Below are positions 11,220-21,671 of a stretch of DNA of 64,000 bases, one piece after another; positions within the stretch are counted from its first letter, which is position 1, and each line of letters starts with the position of its first letter. The DNA is from Pelodiscus sinensis (Eukaryota > Chordata > Testudines > Trionychidae), in NCBI RefSeq assembly GCF_049634645.1, contig NC_134727.1:31105898-31169897 (forward strand), read 5' to 3'. Below the pieces are notes generated by a model, which made no database searches, was not told where the DNA came from, and was given only the letters and a program-made list of their open reading frames with translations. The translations under genes were made by a program, and so were the position numbers.

Positions 11220-11378
11220 ATGGAACCAGCCCTGCCCCTGGGGACTCTGCTGTGTCTCATGGACATGTTGCCAGCAGCCTGGCTGCTCTGTCTGCAGACT
11301 GCCATCCGGGAGCACCATCGAGGGGCTGTCAGGATCCAGGGGGCCCTGCGGGAGAGCTTCCACCTTGAGGAGTGCTAA
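11220..11378 (+). pseudogene. Short frame resembling the N-terminus of a Harbinger transposase
   Basis: A 52-codon frame begins ATG after a GCAAC context and reads MEPALPLGTLLCLMDMLPAA, a Leu/Ala-rich start, then an Arg-rich stretch and a stop. Its place near the left end of the Harbinger-type element, and its orientation opposite to the Myb-like gene, fit the remains of a transposase first exon. The DDE catalytic domain that should follow is absent; downstream there is a run of C bases at 11453-11462 and then the polyadenylation signal of the opposing gene. I recall no exact match, so the transposase reading is inference; it may be a chance frame in GC-rich DNA. Confidence 0.35.
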
Positions 11379-11509
11379 CAGTCTCCCTGGTCTGCTCCAC
11401 TGGGGTCTTGTCCCATTTCTCCCTCTCGTCCTTCCACGTACCCTTCCCTAGCCCCCCCCCCCTCCTGATGTCAAAGAAAAGACGTGTATTTTCCAAAATA
11501 TAAACTGTC

Positions 11510-11515
11510 TTTATT
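11510..11515 (-). promoter_or_regulatory. AATAAA polyadenylation signal for the Myb-like gene
   Basis: TTTATT on the plus strand reads AATAAA on the minus strand, downstream of the stop of the frame at 12015-11647. No signal is seen on the plus strand near the opposing frame. Confidence 0.5.
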
Positions 11516-11646
11516 TAGCATAACTGGGGAGGGGGAATGAGACTCTGGGGAGACGGGGGAAAGGAGGCGGGAGAGGGCAGGAGAGAGAGAGTGGGAGAGG
11601 GGAGGGGGAAAACTGGGAGGAGGGAGCTGGAAGGGGGGCGGGAGGC

Positions 11647-12015
11647 TCAGCACTCAGGGCTGGGGGTCTTGCTGGGCCAACCGCCTCCCAGCATGGTGGA
11701 GGATGGGGCCTCGGCATCCCTGGGGGGATGGGGAGGAGAGTGTGTAGGTTGAGGAGGAAGAGGTGGGGGGGCAGGAGTGGGAGGAGGAACAGTAGTTGGG
11801 GGGGCAGCAGGCGCAGGACTGGCCCGGGGCAGCATGCTCTTCAGCAGGGCCTGCTGGTTTGAGTTCATGGCTCGGTCCTGAGCAAGCTGCTCCCGGCGGA
11901 GCTGCAGGTCCTCCTGCTTCCAGGCCTGGATGGTGCGGTACAGGGCTCGCATGGCCCCCAGGTGCTGGACCTGGTACCCCTGCTGCGTGGTGGTGGTCCG
12001 CGGGTGTGGGATCAT
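11647..12015 (-). pseudogene. Myb-like protein of Harbinger transposon, 3' exon
   Basis: A minus-strand frame of 122 codons. The N-terminal half has a helical, charged segment (RALYRTIQAWKQEDLQLRRE at about residues 23-42, then further Gln/Arg/Glu-rich sequence), and the C-terminal half is Pro/Ala-rich and low complexity. This layout, a basic coiled segment after a SANT domain, is what transposon-derived Myb/SANT-like proteins show at their C-terminus. The stop lies at about 11644, and AATAAA on this strand is at 11515-11510, about 130 bp downstream, consistent with a true 3' end. The ATG used here is the first in frame and may be internal to an exon. The SANT part is about 0.8 kb upstream (12959-12786). 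Confidence 0.5.
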
Positions 12016-12785
12016 GTCCTGGGCGGGGTGGTGTGCCCTACATGAGCAGCTGGTGTAGCTGTAGAGAAAGAAGAGAAGTGGTCAGTTCTCCCTGGGGACA
12101 CAGTGGATGATGCCCAGCCCCTCCCTGCGACATGAGGGCGACCGTGCCCTGCACCTTCAGAGCCAATGTGCTTGCATAGAGGCCATGGTCAGGATGTCTA
12201 GCTCTCCTTGGGACTGGGAGCTTCCCCAAGACCACACCCATGCCCCTGTGCTGTGTATAGTGTGGCCAGGGTGGGGGGGAGATGTCCCTTGCTTCTGTGC
12301 AGGGAGAGCATACTGCTGGGTCCCGCCCCGGTGTTGGGAGCATGTCAGGTCTCTTCACACACGCATGTGCCTATTGGGCCACGGCCCCTGGGTGTCACAC
12401 AGCTGGAGCCACCTGCCCAAGGATGGCATGACACGTGCTCGCACGTGCACAGGTGGATGCGTGATCCGTGGGAGGCGTGGCCCTTGCGCGTGGTCCCTGA
12501 TCTTCCTCTCCGCCTCCCCCCTGGGTAGGGGACAGTGCTGGCACTTACCTGGTATGGCCTCCCCGGACGACCCTGCTGACTCTGGTGCCGGGACAGCTGG
12601 TGGTGGCCCCTCTGGTGTGACCGGGTCAGGGCCCTCCGGTCCGGGCTCGTTGCTTCCCAGGCTGGCGCGGACTGTTCTGCCCTGCCTCCCAGGAGTCTGT
12701 CAAGGGTGGGGAAGTAGGGTCAGGTGTCAGCCCTGCCACAGCTCCTTCACCTTCGGCACGCTCTTGGGTGCGCATGTGGCCTTTC

Positions 12786-12959
12786 CTACCATGGTGGCCT
12801 AGTGCGGAGATCATGGATGTTGAGGGCCTCCCCCCAAACTTCAATGAGGTCCATGATCTCCGCACTAGTCCATGAGGGCGCACGCCATCTATGGCCCCTG
12901 GCTGGCTCCTGGGTGCTGGGGGACTGGGTGGGGGACAGCTGGCTGCCACTGGCTGCCAT
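12786..12959 (-). pseudogene. Myb/SANT-like domain exon of Harbinger, truncated
   Basis: A 57-codon minus-strand frame starts at an ATG (12959-12957), has a Ser/Pro/Gln-rich leader, then RWRAPSWTSAEIMDLIEVWG around residues 25-43. Trp30 and Trp42 with the acidic/hydrophobic spacing match the first helix of Myb/SANT-like domains found in Harbinger-derived proteins. After about residue 45 the frame runs into an inverted copy of its own coding sequence (12799-12817 against 12850-12868) and stops at TAG, so the second and third helices are lost. It should join the 3' exon at 12015-11647 in an intact copy. This element therefore cannot make a functional DNA-binding partner. Confidence 0.6.
12799..12868. 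repeat. Perfect 19-bp inverted repeat in the SANT-coding exon
   Basis: CTAGTGCGGAGATCATGGA at 12799-12817 and its exact reverse complement at 12850-12868, separated by 32 bp. The right arm is in the correct reading direction for the SANT helix on the minus strand; the left arm is the extra inverted copy. Confidence 0.9.
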
Positions 12960-13357
12960 CGTGTGGCTACTAGGTGAGGGTCTGAGGCTCTTGGCAGGCC
13001 TAGCTCTTGCATGTGCCCAGTGGCCAGAGTCTACCCCTTTAAGGGCCCTGGGAGTGGGGGAGAGGGAGAAGAGTTTTCCTGGTTTGGCCCAGAGGAAACT
13101 GGGAAGAGCTGGAGGCCCCCTAATTCGAAATCAGTTTCTATACAGCATTTATTTTGAATTAGGTGTTATTCCTCATAGAATGAGGTTTACCTAATTTGAA
13201 ATAAGGGCTCCACTATTTCGATTTTATTTCAAAATAGCTGTTTGTATGTGTAGACGCTTTTAAAGTGAATTCGAAATAACGGCTGTTATTTTGAATCTAC
13301 TTTGTAGTGTAGACATATCCTCTGATAGCTAAGGACTTTACTTTTATCATTTTTAAT

Positions 13358-13625
13358 TTGCTGGACCACAGAAGGTCAATATTGTCTACTAGCATTTCTA
13401 ACACTTCCACTACTTACTGGGTTCATAGGAGACATTTAGGGGTAAATTAGAGCTAAATAACAGCACAGAACACTGAGCCAGGACTGGTGGCTGTAAATAA
13501 ATTTGATGGGACCATGGGAAACTTGATAAGAGGACATCCAGCTAACTACAATAATGCCAGACTAAGGATGTTGCTAGACCAGAGAGTGCCAGACTATAGA
13601 GGTTTAATCTGTATATTGATTTATA
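13358..13625. mobile_element. TIR element of the GGTTGAACC family, left end lost
   Basis: Shares with 56939-57265 the blocks GACATTTAGGGGTAAATTAG, AACAGCACAGAACACTGAG and GGATGTTGCTAGACCAGA. The right end CTATAGAGGTTTAATCTGTA is a decayed terminus; the left end starts inside the family consensus at CTGGACCACAG. Confidence 0.7.
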
Positions 13626-15848
13626 TTTGCTATGATATGCAATAACCATTTCTTTTGACTGTGTCATTTTATAAGGGAGGTATTACCTAGATTATACCTT
13701 AACAGTTTTAATCTGTTTAAATGTGTGGTTCTGGTCTGCATGCTACAATATTTCTTCTCAATCTATTTGTATGTGTGTTTTCCAGTACTGTAGTTCAGGG
13801 TAATTTCAGATATAAGCAGTGTTCTCTGTTTGATTTTATTCCTTGCAATATTGAATTTGAAAGAGCAATTTTAGAGCTAGTGTTTCATTTGACAGCCCAT
13901 CTGAACTGCCCCAAATATTCAAACTGAAGCAGTATAAAATACTATATCAACTGGCTGAGAATATAGTCTGCTTTTTGAATGTCCCCTTGCTTTTTTTAAG
14001 CAGTAATATTCAATCATATATCCTAGAAAAAAATGTCCTGACTGCTTAATTTACCCCCCAAAATGGATGGCTTAAGAGGGATGTTCTAATAAATGTAGAA
14101 CAGAAATGGTCTTTGTCTTTTGGAACGCTCCTTTACATTTCCTGGAAAGAATGATATTCTACAGATTTCATTGTGTTGTGTATGTGCATGTGTTCTCCCC
14201 CCCCCCCCCCTTTTTCTGCATTGTTTTTTCAGGAATCTGTAGTGCATACATGCCAACTGATATATACACTCCTGTAAAATGAGATACACAGTGGAGATCC
14301 TTGAAAGTCTTAGTATGGCAGAAAAAACCCTCAGTAATCTGTTACAATGAAGTATTGTTTTGATCCAGGCTAAGGTTAAGATGGAATTTGGGGTCAAGGT
14401 TCTGGGCCCATTCAGGGCTCGAGTTCAGATTTGATGTTGTGAGATGTTTAGCATGTGCTGACTTCAATACGCTCTTATACATGATTTACTATTTTATTAT
14501 AATGGCAGAAAAATGCCCTCTGTCTAAAATATAGAGAGAATATTTAGTATGAGAAACCACACAGATAATCATTCAGACACTGTGGGTGCAATGATTTTTT
14601 CACGTTAGTGTCTCAGTATGTGATGAAATTGAATGGGGAGGGTTTGGCGTCAGCGTCCAATCACCATCAGGCTGTGCACGATGACTATTTTGTGGCCGCT
14701 TCTCCCTTGGATGAAATGGCTTTGTAGCTTTGCACAATTGAGTAATGTGACCAAGCACTTCATCCTGAAAGATACTGAGCACCTGAGCTCTGACTTCAGT
14801 GAGAGTTGAAGACCCTGGCCACCTTTTTAGCAGGCCCTGTGCCATGCAGGATGGAGCCATTAGTGCGTGCAGTTAGAGGGCAGATTAAGAGCCCTTCAGA
14901 TCCCTTTTTGTGTCAAATCCCTTCCTACATGTGCAATAGACAGTTCTAAGGGTTGATATAAAAGTCCTTTGTGTTTTCTGTGGGAGCCTTTTTTGTACAT
15001 AGAAAGTTTGTGGATCTGTGAGATTTGCTTGGGGGGGAAGGGGGTGTCTTCTGTTTGACTCCAATGTGTCAGTTGCCCAGGAATGATCCGTGTGTGCCTT
15101 TTTTAGTTGAAAGGTTACAGTACCCTGGCCACCATTCTTGCGAAGGCTCCCATCTGCGTGAAATACTATAGCATTGTATGTTAATTTGCTTTACAGTAGA
15201 GTAATTGCATCATCTTAATGCAGTTAAGTGCCAGGACCCTGCTCTAGTAGACCGATACCTAACAGACAAAAATCAGTGAGGGACCGAAAGATCAAATGCA
15301 ACATTTTCTTTAAAAGCACATGAATGTTCACTGCTAATACAGCATGACTGTCCTTTTTAGCCCTATTAAACCCGTGAAGATAATGCTTGTCTCTGGAACA
15401 AGCGTATACATGTAAAGAAATATCTTTCAAGTCTTCAAAGGAAATGGGTTATAATTCATATGCGTGTTTTGTGGGGTGAAACACATTGTCCGTGCTCTGA
15501 TGAAAACAACTTTTCTTTTATCTTATTAAAAATATTATCGAAAGATTAAAAAAAGCCTAGCAACAAACTAATTTTCAGTTTTCCACTCTCTCCTAGGAAC
15601 CCCTGTAATTAGCTCTGTTTGTTTGTGTGCCGAAACAGGAACCCTCCCTGGAGCTTTTTAATATACTCTGTGCCTTTATCATGGGTAGAGAGAGACTATA
15701 GAGTAAGATGACAATGTTGTTGCAATTGCTGTAATTCGATCAATGGCAATCACCTGTGGTTTAAGCACCAGAGGAAAACCACCATCTGATACGTTATGAG
15801 CCGGGAAGCACCAATTCATTGAAGGTTGTCAGTGACAGCTCTGCCCCA

Positions 15849-15850
<2 letters not shown>

Positions 15851-15884
<34 letters not shown>
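15851..15884. repeat. (GT)n microsatellite
   Basis: Seventeen uninterrupted GT units followed by ATGTAT. Confidence 0.95.
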
Positions 15885-15888
<4 letters not shown>

Positions 15889-16888
15889 ATAGGTGCTAGA
15901 ACTACAGGTATAGGGTGTGCTGCAACACCCTCTGATGTGATGTGGTGCCCATTATACACCTGGTTTACAGTTTAATTCAGTGGCACTCAGTACCCCCAGT
16001 ATAAAAATTGTTCCAGTACTCTCATCTATGGGAGGCGGAGAGCCAAAAATGAGAAGATAAAATCACTCTTACCCTAATACTGGTATAATAGTCACAGCTG
16101 TTATATTAAACAGAATAACTTTCTGATAAAGCCGCTCCAGAGCTGGACTGTAAAGTACAATCCAGCAGGTGTCTCCAAAGCTGCAACAGCTGGCTCTCTA
16201 CAGCCTTAGAGAAGTAGCAAGGAGCACTTTGAATGAGAGCGATTGTTTATAAAGCTACCTTAGTGGCAGTTTCCCATTTATAATTTTTCACGTACATTTG
16301 CATCTGCAGATTGTACAGCTGTGCATGTATGAGTCTGAATCCCTGATTTACATTATTACTGATTAGCATTTATGAAAGGTTAGGGTGAATATTTTTCTCT
16401 AATTGTAGGTTTTTGACATGAACTAAGGACATGACAGTAAGTCATTTTGAAACATGCCCTTTGGGTTTCTTTCATATCCTCATTCTTTGTTTCAGGGTGG
16501 CTATTGACTTGTTATGCACCCGTCCTCCTATGCCATTTTGACTGCAGAGTGAGCTCATTTCTTAGCATCAGTAGATAACGGTTAAAACAAAAGAACATGA
16601 GAACATGAGTGACACTTTTCATTATAAGGCCCTGTATTGTCAGTTCCAAGGCAACATTTCCTCGCTTTGAAAGGATCCTTTTATGGATTTTCTTTTGTCA
16701 TGAAAACTACTTTGTGGAATTTGCTGATGTATTACCCCTGATGACAATGGAAATAACTTGCTGTCAGGAAAGATTAATAATGTACCACTGATCTCCATGC
16801 TAGAAAATGTAAGCTACTGAACTATATACAGTTTGAATCTAAGGTTTAAACCAGGTAACATACTGCAGGCTGTTAGCTAGTATTTGGG

Positions 16889-16898
16889 GTGGGTGGGT

Positions 16899-16932
<34 letters not shown>
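16889..16932. repeat. (GGGT)n / (GT)n compound microsatellite
   Basis: GTGGGTGGGTGGGTG passes into about fifteen GT units. Confidence 0.95.
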
Positions 16933-16935
<3 letters not shown>

Positions 16936-19024
16936 AAGAAAGCCATGCTTCATGGCTAGGGCGCCACATCTGGTTTATATTTCACTACAGCAGCGATCAA
17001 ATTTCAGATCAACTGTGAACTACAATAGCACTCTAGTGTGCAAAGGACCTGAATGTGATGTTGGTTATGACAGCTGGTTTAGTGTTATTTTTGGTAACCG
17101 AATCCCAGCACTCAATAATGAAAACAGTCTAGAAATGTCTCCAGAGCAAACTATTTGTAATGGGGTGGGTAGTATGTATGTATGTTACTGCACCATTTAG
17201 CAAGAATCCTAACTGCCCACCTCTGTCATAGGCCTTGTAGAGCTAATAGATAAAGGGAGGAGTTGAACTTTAGTTCAGGTGGAAGAGAACTAAGCTTCTG
17301 GAGCAGAAAGATCCGAGTTCCTTTCCTGCTGTTGCCATGAAGTTGAGTATCTGACGTTGTCATTCTGAAGTCTGTGGCATGCCCCAAAGTGATAGCTAGG
17401 AATTCCTAAGTGGCCTCAGATTTGCTACACTATCATTTGAAAACAAGCTAAAATAATGTATTTGAGTCTTTTGTTTCTTTCCTACTCTCTTTTGTTAGAG
17501 AAAAGATACACTGTCCTAGGCAGCCCACTGACAATCCTGTGGATCCTTTACCATCCCTTAAAACTACTCATCCCTCCCACGATGAGCACACGGATGAAGG
17601 GCAAGATGTGTCAACACCTCACTTGCCATCTCTCTGAGTGCTTCCTCTCGGGGCATGAGGAGAGTCAAATGACACAGGGAGGGGTAATTTGTATCTCCCG
17701 GGCAGCGGTTGGGTTTAGTATAGTTCCAAAATATTTTATGAAGTGCTGAAAGGGCTCAGTCTGCTTCCAAAACAAAAGGGTCTGGTCCTGCTTCAGTTGA
17801 CATCAATGGGAAAATCTCACTGACTTCAGTGGTGCAGGATTAAGCCATTGCTGCCTGCAGAGTTAACTTTCCAGTTTTGGTTTCTAGTAGTACCACCAGT
17901 GTTGTGCTCTGTGCAGACACTAAAGAAGTGATAGTCAAATATCTTCCTTCCGGTGTACCAAATTGAAAGCCTGCCTTCACGACACTGAATGGGTTTGTAA
18001 AATCTTTCATAAGAGCTTATTAAGTGGGTATATGGGCAGATTGATCCTCTGGAATTAGTGAAGTGGAATGAAAATATCTTCGAGTCCCTGCTAACGTGAG
18101 TATCCTCTCAAAGGCCAAGCTCCCGGCCATCATGTAAAGTCTGAGTAGCTGTGTTCTGCACTACCGTGTTCCTCTGGGACTGCAAGAGGATTTTACAATT
18201 TCCCTGTCGGTGTTATATGTTGATAATGAACAGATTTTGGCGGCAGTTTCTGGGATCACATGAGCTCTCCAAACAAATCTCCAGTTTGGATATAGGATTT
18301 TGTTCTAAACCTTCTCTCCCCAGTGTGGATCTTGCTAAATGATTTATGCTTTTGTCACCTGCTGCAGTGCCCTCTACCTGGGATTCTGCATCAGCATTCA
18401 GAAACAGAAGCTGGTGCAGAATGCCAAAGCTTCATGTTAAGCAAGGTCTTTTGTCACAAGAGTAAGACCGGGTCAATTTGCACTCGCCACCTCTGCATTT
18501 CTGGGTGGAGTTGAAAGTGCACATTTGACCTTGAAATATCTAAATGGGTTAGACAGACCGAACTGAGAGACTGTTTCTCTTCTTGTGTCATGCTGTTGCA
18601 GTTCAGATTAGTGGAGGCATTTAGCAGGGAGCCCTTGTAGTAGAAGAGAGAAGGAGTTGCCTACAGGATGTTCTCAGTAATCTGCCCTTTATGGTCGGAA
18701 AATAGTCTAGTTTGAATGTATTGACCTCCAGAGATACATGCTACTTCATTTTACAGAGACAATTAGTGAGAAAGTGCCTTGAGGAGAAATATTTCGGAAG
18801 GCTCGGTATTATGGCTCACTTTGCTTTTCCTGCAAGGTCTGATTTTAATTATTGTCTTATGCGATGCTTGGATGTTGCTGCTCGTTTGGCCTTTCTTTGG
18901 GAGTGTGTTTCATTAATTGTCAAGAGCAGCTGGGCTAGGTGCCCTTTTGTGTCTGCTCTTATGACCATCACCGAGTATCCTGTGTCAGGAAACTAGATAT
19001 AGGCAGGAAAATTCCAGCTGTCAT

Positions 19025-19494
19025 AGTCAAGTGGGATCTGGCAGGAATTGTTTTTTAACCCTCCACTATTTAACATTTTTATCAGCCACCCGTAAGAAAA
19101 AAACAAATTGGCCACTCAGAGCTTGTAGACGATACAAAAATTGGGGGAGTGGTAAATTAATGAAAAGGATAAGTCATTGGTTCATATTTATAGGACGGGG
19201 AGGGTATATCCTGGCCAGCAGTGACTCCGAAAAAAGAGTTGGGGGTATGGTGAATATATGCTCCTGATCTGACACTGTGGCCAAAAGAGCTAAGATGATC
19301 TTGGGATGTATAAACAAGGGATTCTCAAGTAGAAGTAGAGAAGTTATTTTATCTCCTGTATTTGGCAGACGTGCACCCACTGCTGAAATACGGTATCCAG
19401 CTCTGATACCCACAAGTCAAGAAAGATGTTGATAAAATGGACAGAGTTCAGAGAAGAGCCACCAAAATGATTAAGGAAAACATGGCCTTGTAGG
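19025..19494 (+). mobile_element. Old CR1 LINE fragment (ORF2 C-terminal)
   Basis: Decayed ORF2 sequence: GATACAAAAATTGGGGGAG (Asp-Thr-Lys-like after the lost Phe-Ala-Asp-Asp), GGGATGTATAAACA, then GTTCAGAGAAGAGCCACCAA with the Arg-Arg-Ala-Thr-Lys-Met-Ile motif typical before the CR1 C-terminal block. Interrupted at 19495 by a hAT-like element and resumed at 19705. Confidence 0.8.
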
Positions 19495-19704
19495 CAAGGT
19501 TCCCTGCAGCGGCTTAATGAGCCTGGCCTGCTCAGGGCTCTGCACCTGCTGTCTGGCTGGGGGAGGGGCATTTAGCTGCTCTGTCCTTAGCAGAGAGCTG
19601 CTGTTCTTGCTGAGGGAGAAGTGTCACTCCCCCAGCCAGACAGCACCATGGGCGGGGCTCACTAAGCAGTTGTGTGGCTACCATGAAGCTTAGAGGAAAC
19701 TTTG
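19495..19704. mobile_element. hAT-type element with CAAGGTTCCCT ends
   Basis: Left CAAGGTTCCCTGCAG and right CTTAGAGGAAACTTTG are inverted and match the termini of the longer element at 54887-56146. Flanks CTTGTAGG and CTTATAGC agree in six of eight bases, a decayed 8-bp duplication. The interior has an inverted pair GCTGTCTGGCTGGGGGA / CCCCCAGCCAGACAGC. Confidence 0.75.
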
Positions 19705-19985
19705 CTTATAGCGATACTCAAAGAGCTCAATCTCCTCCTATTAACAGAGGAGAGAAAATGGTGATTAGGTTAGTCTATAAGAATTCACACAGGAACAAAT
19801 ATTTAATCGTGCCCCCTTCAATCTAGCAGACAAAGGTATAGCATGATCCAATGGCTGGGACTTGAAGCTAGACAAATTCACGTTGGAAATAAGGTGTGAA
19901 TTGTTACCAGTGAAATTAATTAGCCAGAAGAACAGTTTATCAAATCAGTAGTGACAGAAGAGTTCTGACAATTTGCTGTCATGTG
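19705..19985 (+). mobile_element. CR1 LINE fragment continuing after the hAT insertion
   Basis: CAAAGAGCTCAATCTCCTC through GAGAAAATGGTGATTAGGTT to GAAGCTAGACAAATTCACGT and AATTAGCCAGAAGAACAGTT are the final CR1 ORF2 segment (the region equivalent to His-Trp-Asn-Lys-Leu-Pro in other copies). It contains stops. Confidence 0.7.
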
Positions 19986-20037
19986 GAACTCTCCAGAGTA
20001 TTGATACAGAGCTGTGATAATTTTTTCAAATAAACAC

Positions 20038-20053
20038 TTTTTTTTTTTTTTTT
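20038..20053. repeat. Poly(T) tract
   Basis: An uninterrupted run of T followed by AAACAGCAAGGC; no element attached to it was recognised. Confidence 0.9.
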
Positions 20054-20512
20054 AAACAGCAAGGCACAACACAGAGCCCCAGGGATCAAGACATACAACC
20101 AGAAGGCCCCATGAGGATGCTTTCATTTTGAAATGATTGTAGATAATTGGCAGCCTTTTAAACACGTTCATAAATTAGAGAATGAATTCTCAAGTTGTAA
20201 TCTGTGTGCACATAACCCCACTCTCTGGTGGTGGTTGGAGTGGCTCAGACACAGACTTCTGTCAGTCAGGGGTTGAAATCTGCCAGTCTCCTCCCTGCAT
20301 GAGTCCTTCATTTTGAATGATGGGGCTGAGAAAGTGACACACAGTGCATTGTATGGGAATTTTTTCATCGTGTTTTTGTTGGATTCTTACTTGTGTAATT
20401 GTAACATGGAGATTTATTTGCATCGTCTTCTGGGAGGCTTGCAAAGGCTCTAGAAAAGGGTTAATAGAGAGTATTATTTCCGTCCATTCATAAACTTCAA
20501 GATCCCTTCAGT

Positions 20513-20814
20513 CAGGGCCGGACGGAGGCATGGGTGAGCCGGGCAGCTGCCCGGGGCACCAACTGATGGGGGGCACCTGATGGCAGCTGTAAGGGGTGTG
20601 CAGCGTCCCTTACAGCTACTATCAGGTGCCGCTCACCCGGCTCCCGCGGCGCCGGCCAGCAGCGCCCTTTCCCCCACAGCCGCAGGGCCCTACATGGCCC
20701 GGTGCGCGCGCCGGCAGCGACACCCAGACTGGACTGGGCCACGCATGTGCCATGCGCCTGGGGGTGGCGCCTCATGCATGTGCCGGGGTGCCAGAATGCC
20801 TCGGGCTGGCTCGG
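20513..20814. mobile_element. GC-rich hAT-like element with CAGGGCCGGAC start
   Basis: The left end CAGGGCCGGACGGAGG is typical for a reptile hAT family. CCTTCAGT occurs at 20505-20512 and 20815-20822, a perfect 8-bp duplication, although the right terminal repeat is not convincing. Inside, GCACCTGATGGCAGCTGTAA and its reverse complement (20573-20628, one mismatched stretch) form a strong hairpin. The 164- and 87-codon frames here run over this GC-rich DNA and are rejected as genes. Confidence 0.6.
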
Positions 20815-20989
20815 CCTTCAGTGTAAGGTGGAGGAGTATGAACTGTCAGAAGTTCATGGAGTGTGAATTCTCTACCAAGGTAGCTATTGGCTTTGGGGAA
20901 ACGGTCGCAGTCGATAACCAGCCACTTTCTGTTCTGCAAGATTTTAGTTTTGGGAGACTAACAAGAATGCCAGGAGTGGACCCCAGTAG

Positions 20990-21429
20990 CAGGGCCATCC
21001 TTAGGATTAATGGGGCCCTAACCAGTACCATTAAACTATGCCTGATGGCAGCTGAAGGGGGGACAATTTTTTAGTGATGTGATTTTATGATCTTCAGCAA
21101 CATACTAATGACATATTTTAAAGCAATTTTTAAACTAAGCTCCTGTAGACTAACACAGTAAATTTAGAAATGGACCGTATAACCCTCCGGTTGGAAAATG
21201 CCTGTTAAATGGCTTCATTACCACTTGAATGGCTTTTTCACAGGTCGAATGTTCTACTAATCAGACTGTCAGGCTTTTTTACTTTTTATGTTAACTAGCT
21301 CCTCTCCGAAGGAAGCAGACTCACAGAACAAGGATAGGAAGATGTGGGTGGGTGGAACTCTTGAGAGTCCCAAATTTTTGGGGTGCCCTACGCAACTGCA
21401 TATTCCATGTATGGTTAAGGACAGTCCTG
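20990..21429. mobile_element. 440-bp hAT-type element with CAGGGCCATCCTTA ends
   Basis: Left CAGGGCCATCCTTAGGA and right TTAAGGACAGTCCTG are imperfect inverted repeats. Flanks CCCAGTAG (20982-20989) and CCAAGTAG (21430-21437) match in seven of eight positions. The interior is AT-rich and non-coding. Confidence 0.8.
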
Positions 21430-21486
21430 CCAAGTAGGAGGTATCCCTCCTGTACTTCTTTGTGTTCAGACTTTGTCATCTGATAC

Positions 21487-21663
21487 CAGGGCCGGCCCAC
21501 AATATTTTGGCACCTGAGGCGGGGAACTCAAATGACACCCCCATCCCCCTCACTGCACCAGCAGCAGACACAATTTTCTACACTCTGGGTCCTAGCGATG
21601 CCCCCTCAAAGTCTGGCACCTGAGGTGGTCGCCTCAGTTCGCCTCATGGTAAGGCCAGCCCTG
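21487..21663. mobile_element. 177-bp hAT-type element with CAGGGCCGGCCC ends
   Basis: Starts CAGGGCCGGCCCACA and ends GGCCAGCCCTG. TCTGATAC at 21479-21486 and 21664-21671 is a perfect 8-bp target duplication. Internal blocks GGCACCTGAGGCGG and TTCGCCTCATGGTAAGGCC. A reverse-oriented relative lies at 52262-52507. Confidence 0.9.
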
Positions 21664-21671
21664 TCTGATAC

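Larger units (their letters stand above)
10913..13320. mobile_element. PIF/Harbinger-type transposon, 2.4 kb, with coding remnants
   Basis: Ends GGATATGTCTACACTACA and TAGTGTAGACATATCC are inverted repeats. Subterminal regions are dense in TTCGAAT / ATTTCGAAAT motifs (10935-11015 and 13125-13300). The interior is GC-rich (11050-13080) and holds fragments of two genes: a Myb/SANT-like gene on the minus strand and a short transposase-like frame on the plus strand. Harbinger elements are known to encode a transposase plus a Myb-like protein, which supports the assignment. Flanks TTA and TCT do not match, so the target duplication has decayed or the boundary is off by a base. No DDE catalytic core is visible; the element cannot be autonomous. 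The 291-bp copy at 33832 shares both ends with it. Confidence 0.8.
13626..19024. other. Mostly unique DNA with microsatellites; no gene recognised
   Basis: This is the longest stretch without identifiable transposons. It contains C14 at 14197-14210, a (GT)17 tract at 15851-15884 and a GGGT then GT tract at 16889-16932. Bases 15450-15840 and 17900-18500 are AT-rich, low in CpG and free of repeats, the kind of sequence in which conserved non-coding elements can hide. A copy of a dispersed motif like CACTGACTTCAGTGG lies at 17817-17833. No splice-bounded open frame stands out. Confidence 0.5.

Noticed and set aside
12107..12802. 231-codon plus-strand open frame
   Set aside because: Lies opposite the Myb-like gene inside a GC-rich transposon; stop codons are rare there by composition, and the minus strand carries the recognisable domain.
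20580..21074. 164-codon plus-strand frame
   Set aside because: Spans two different repeats and unrelated sequence between them.
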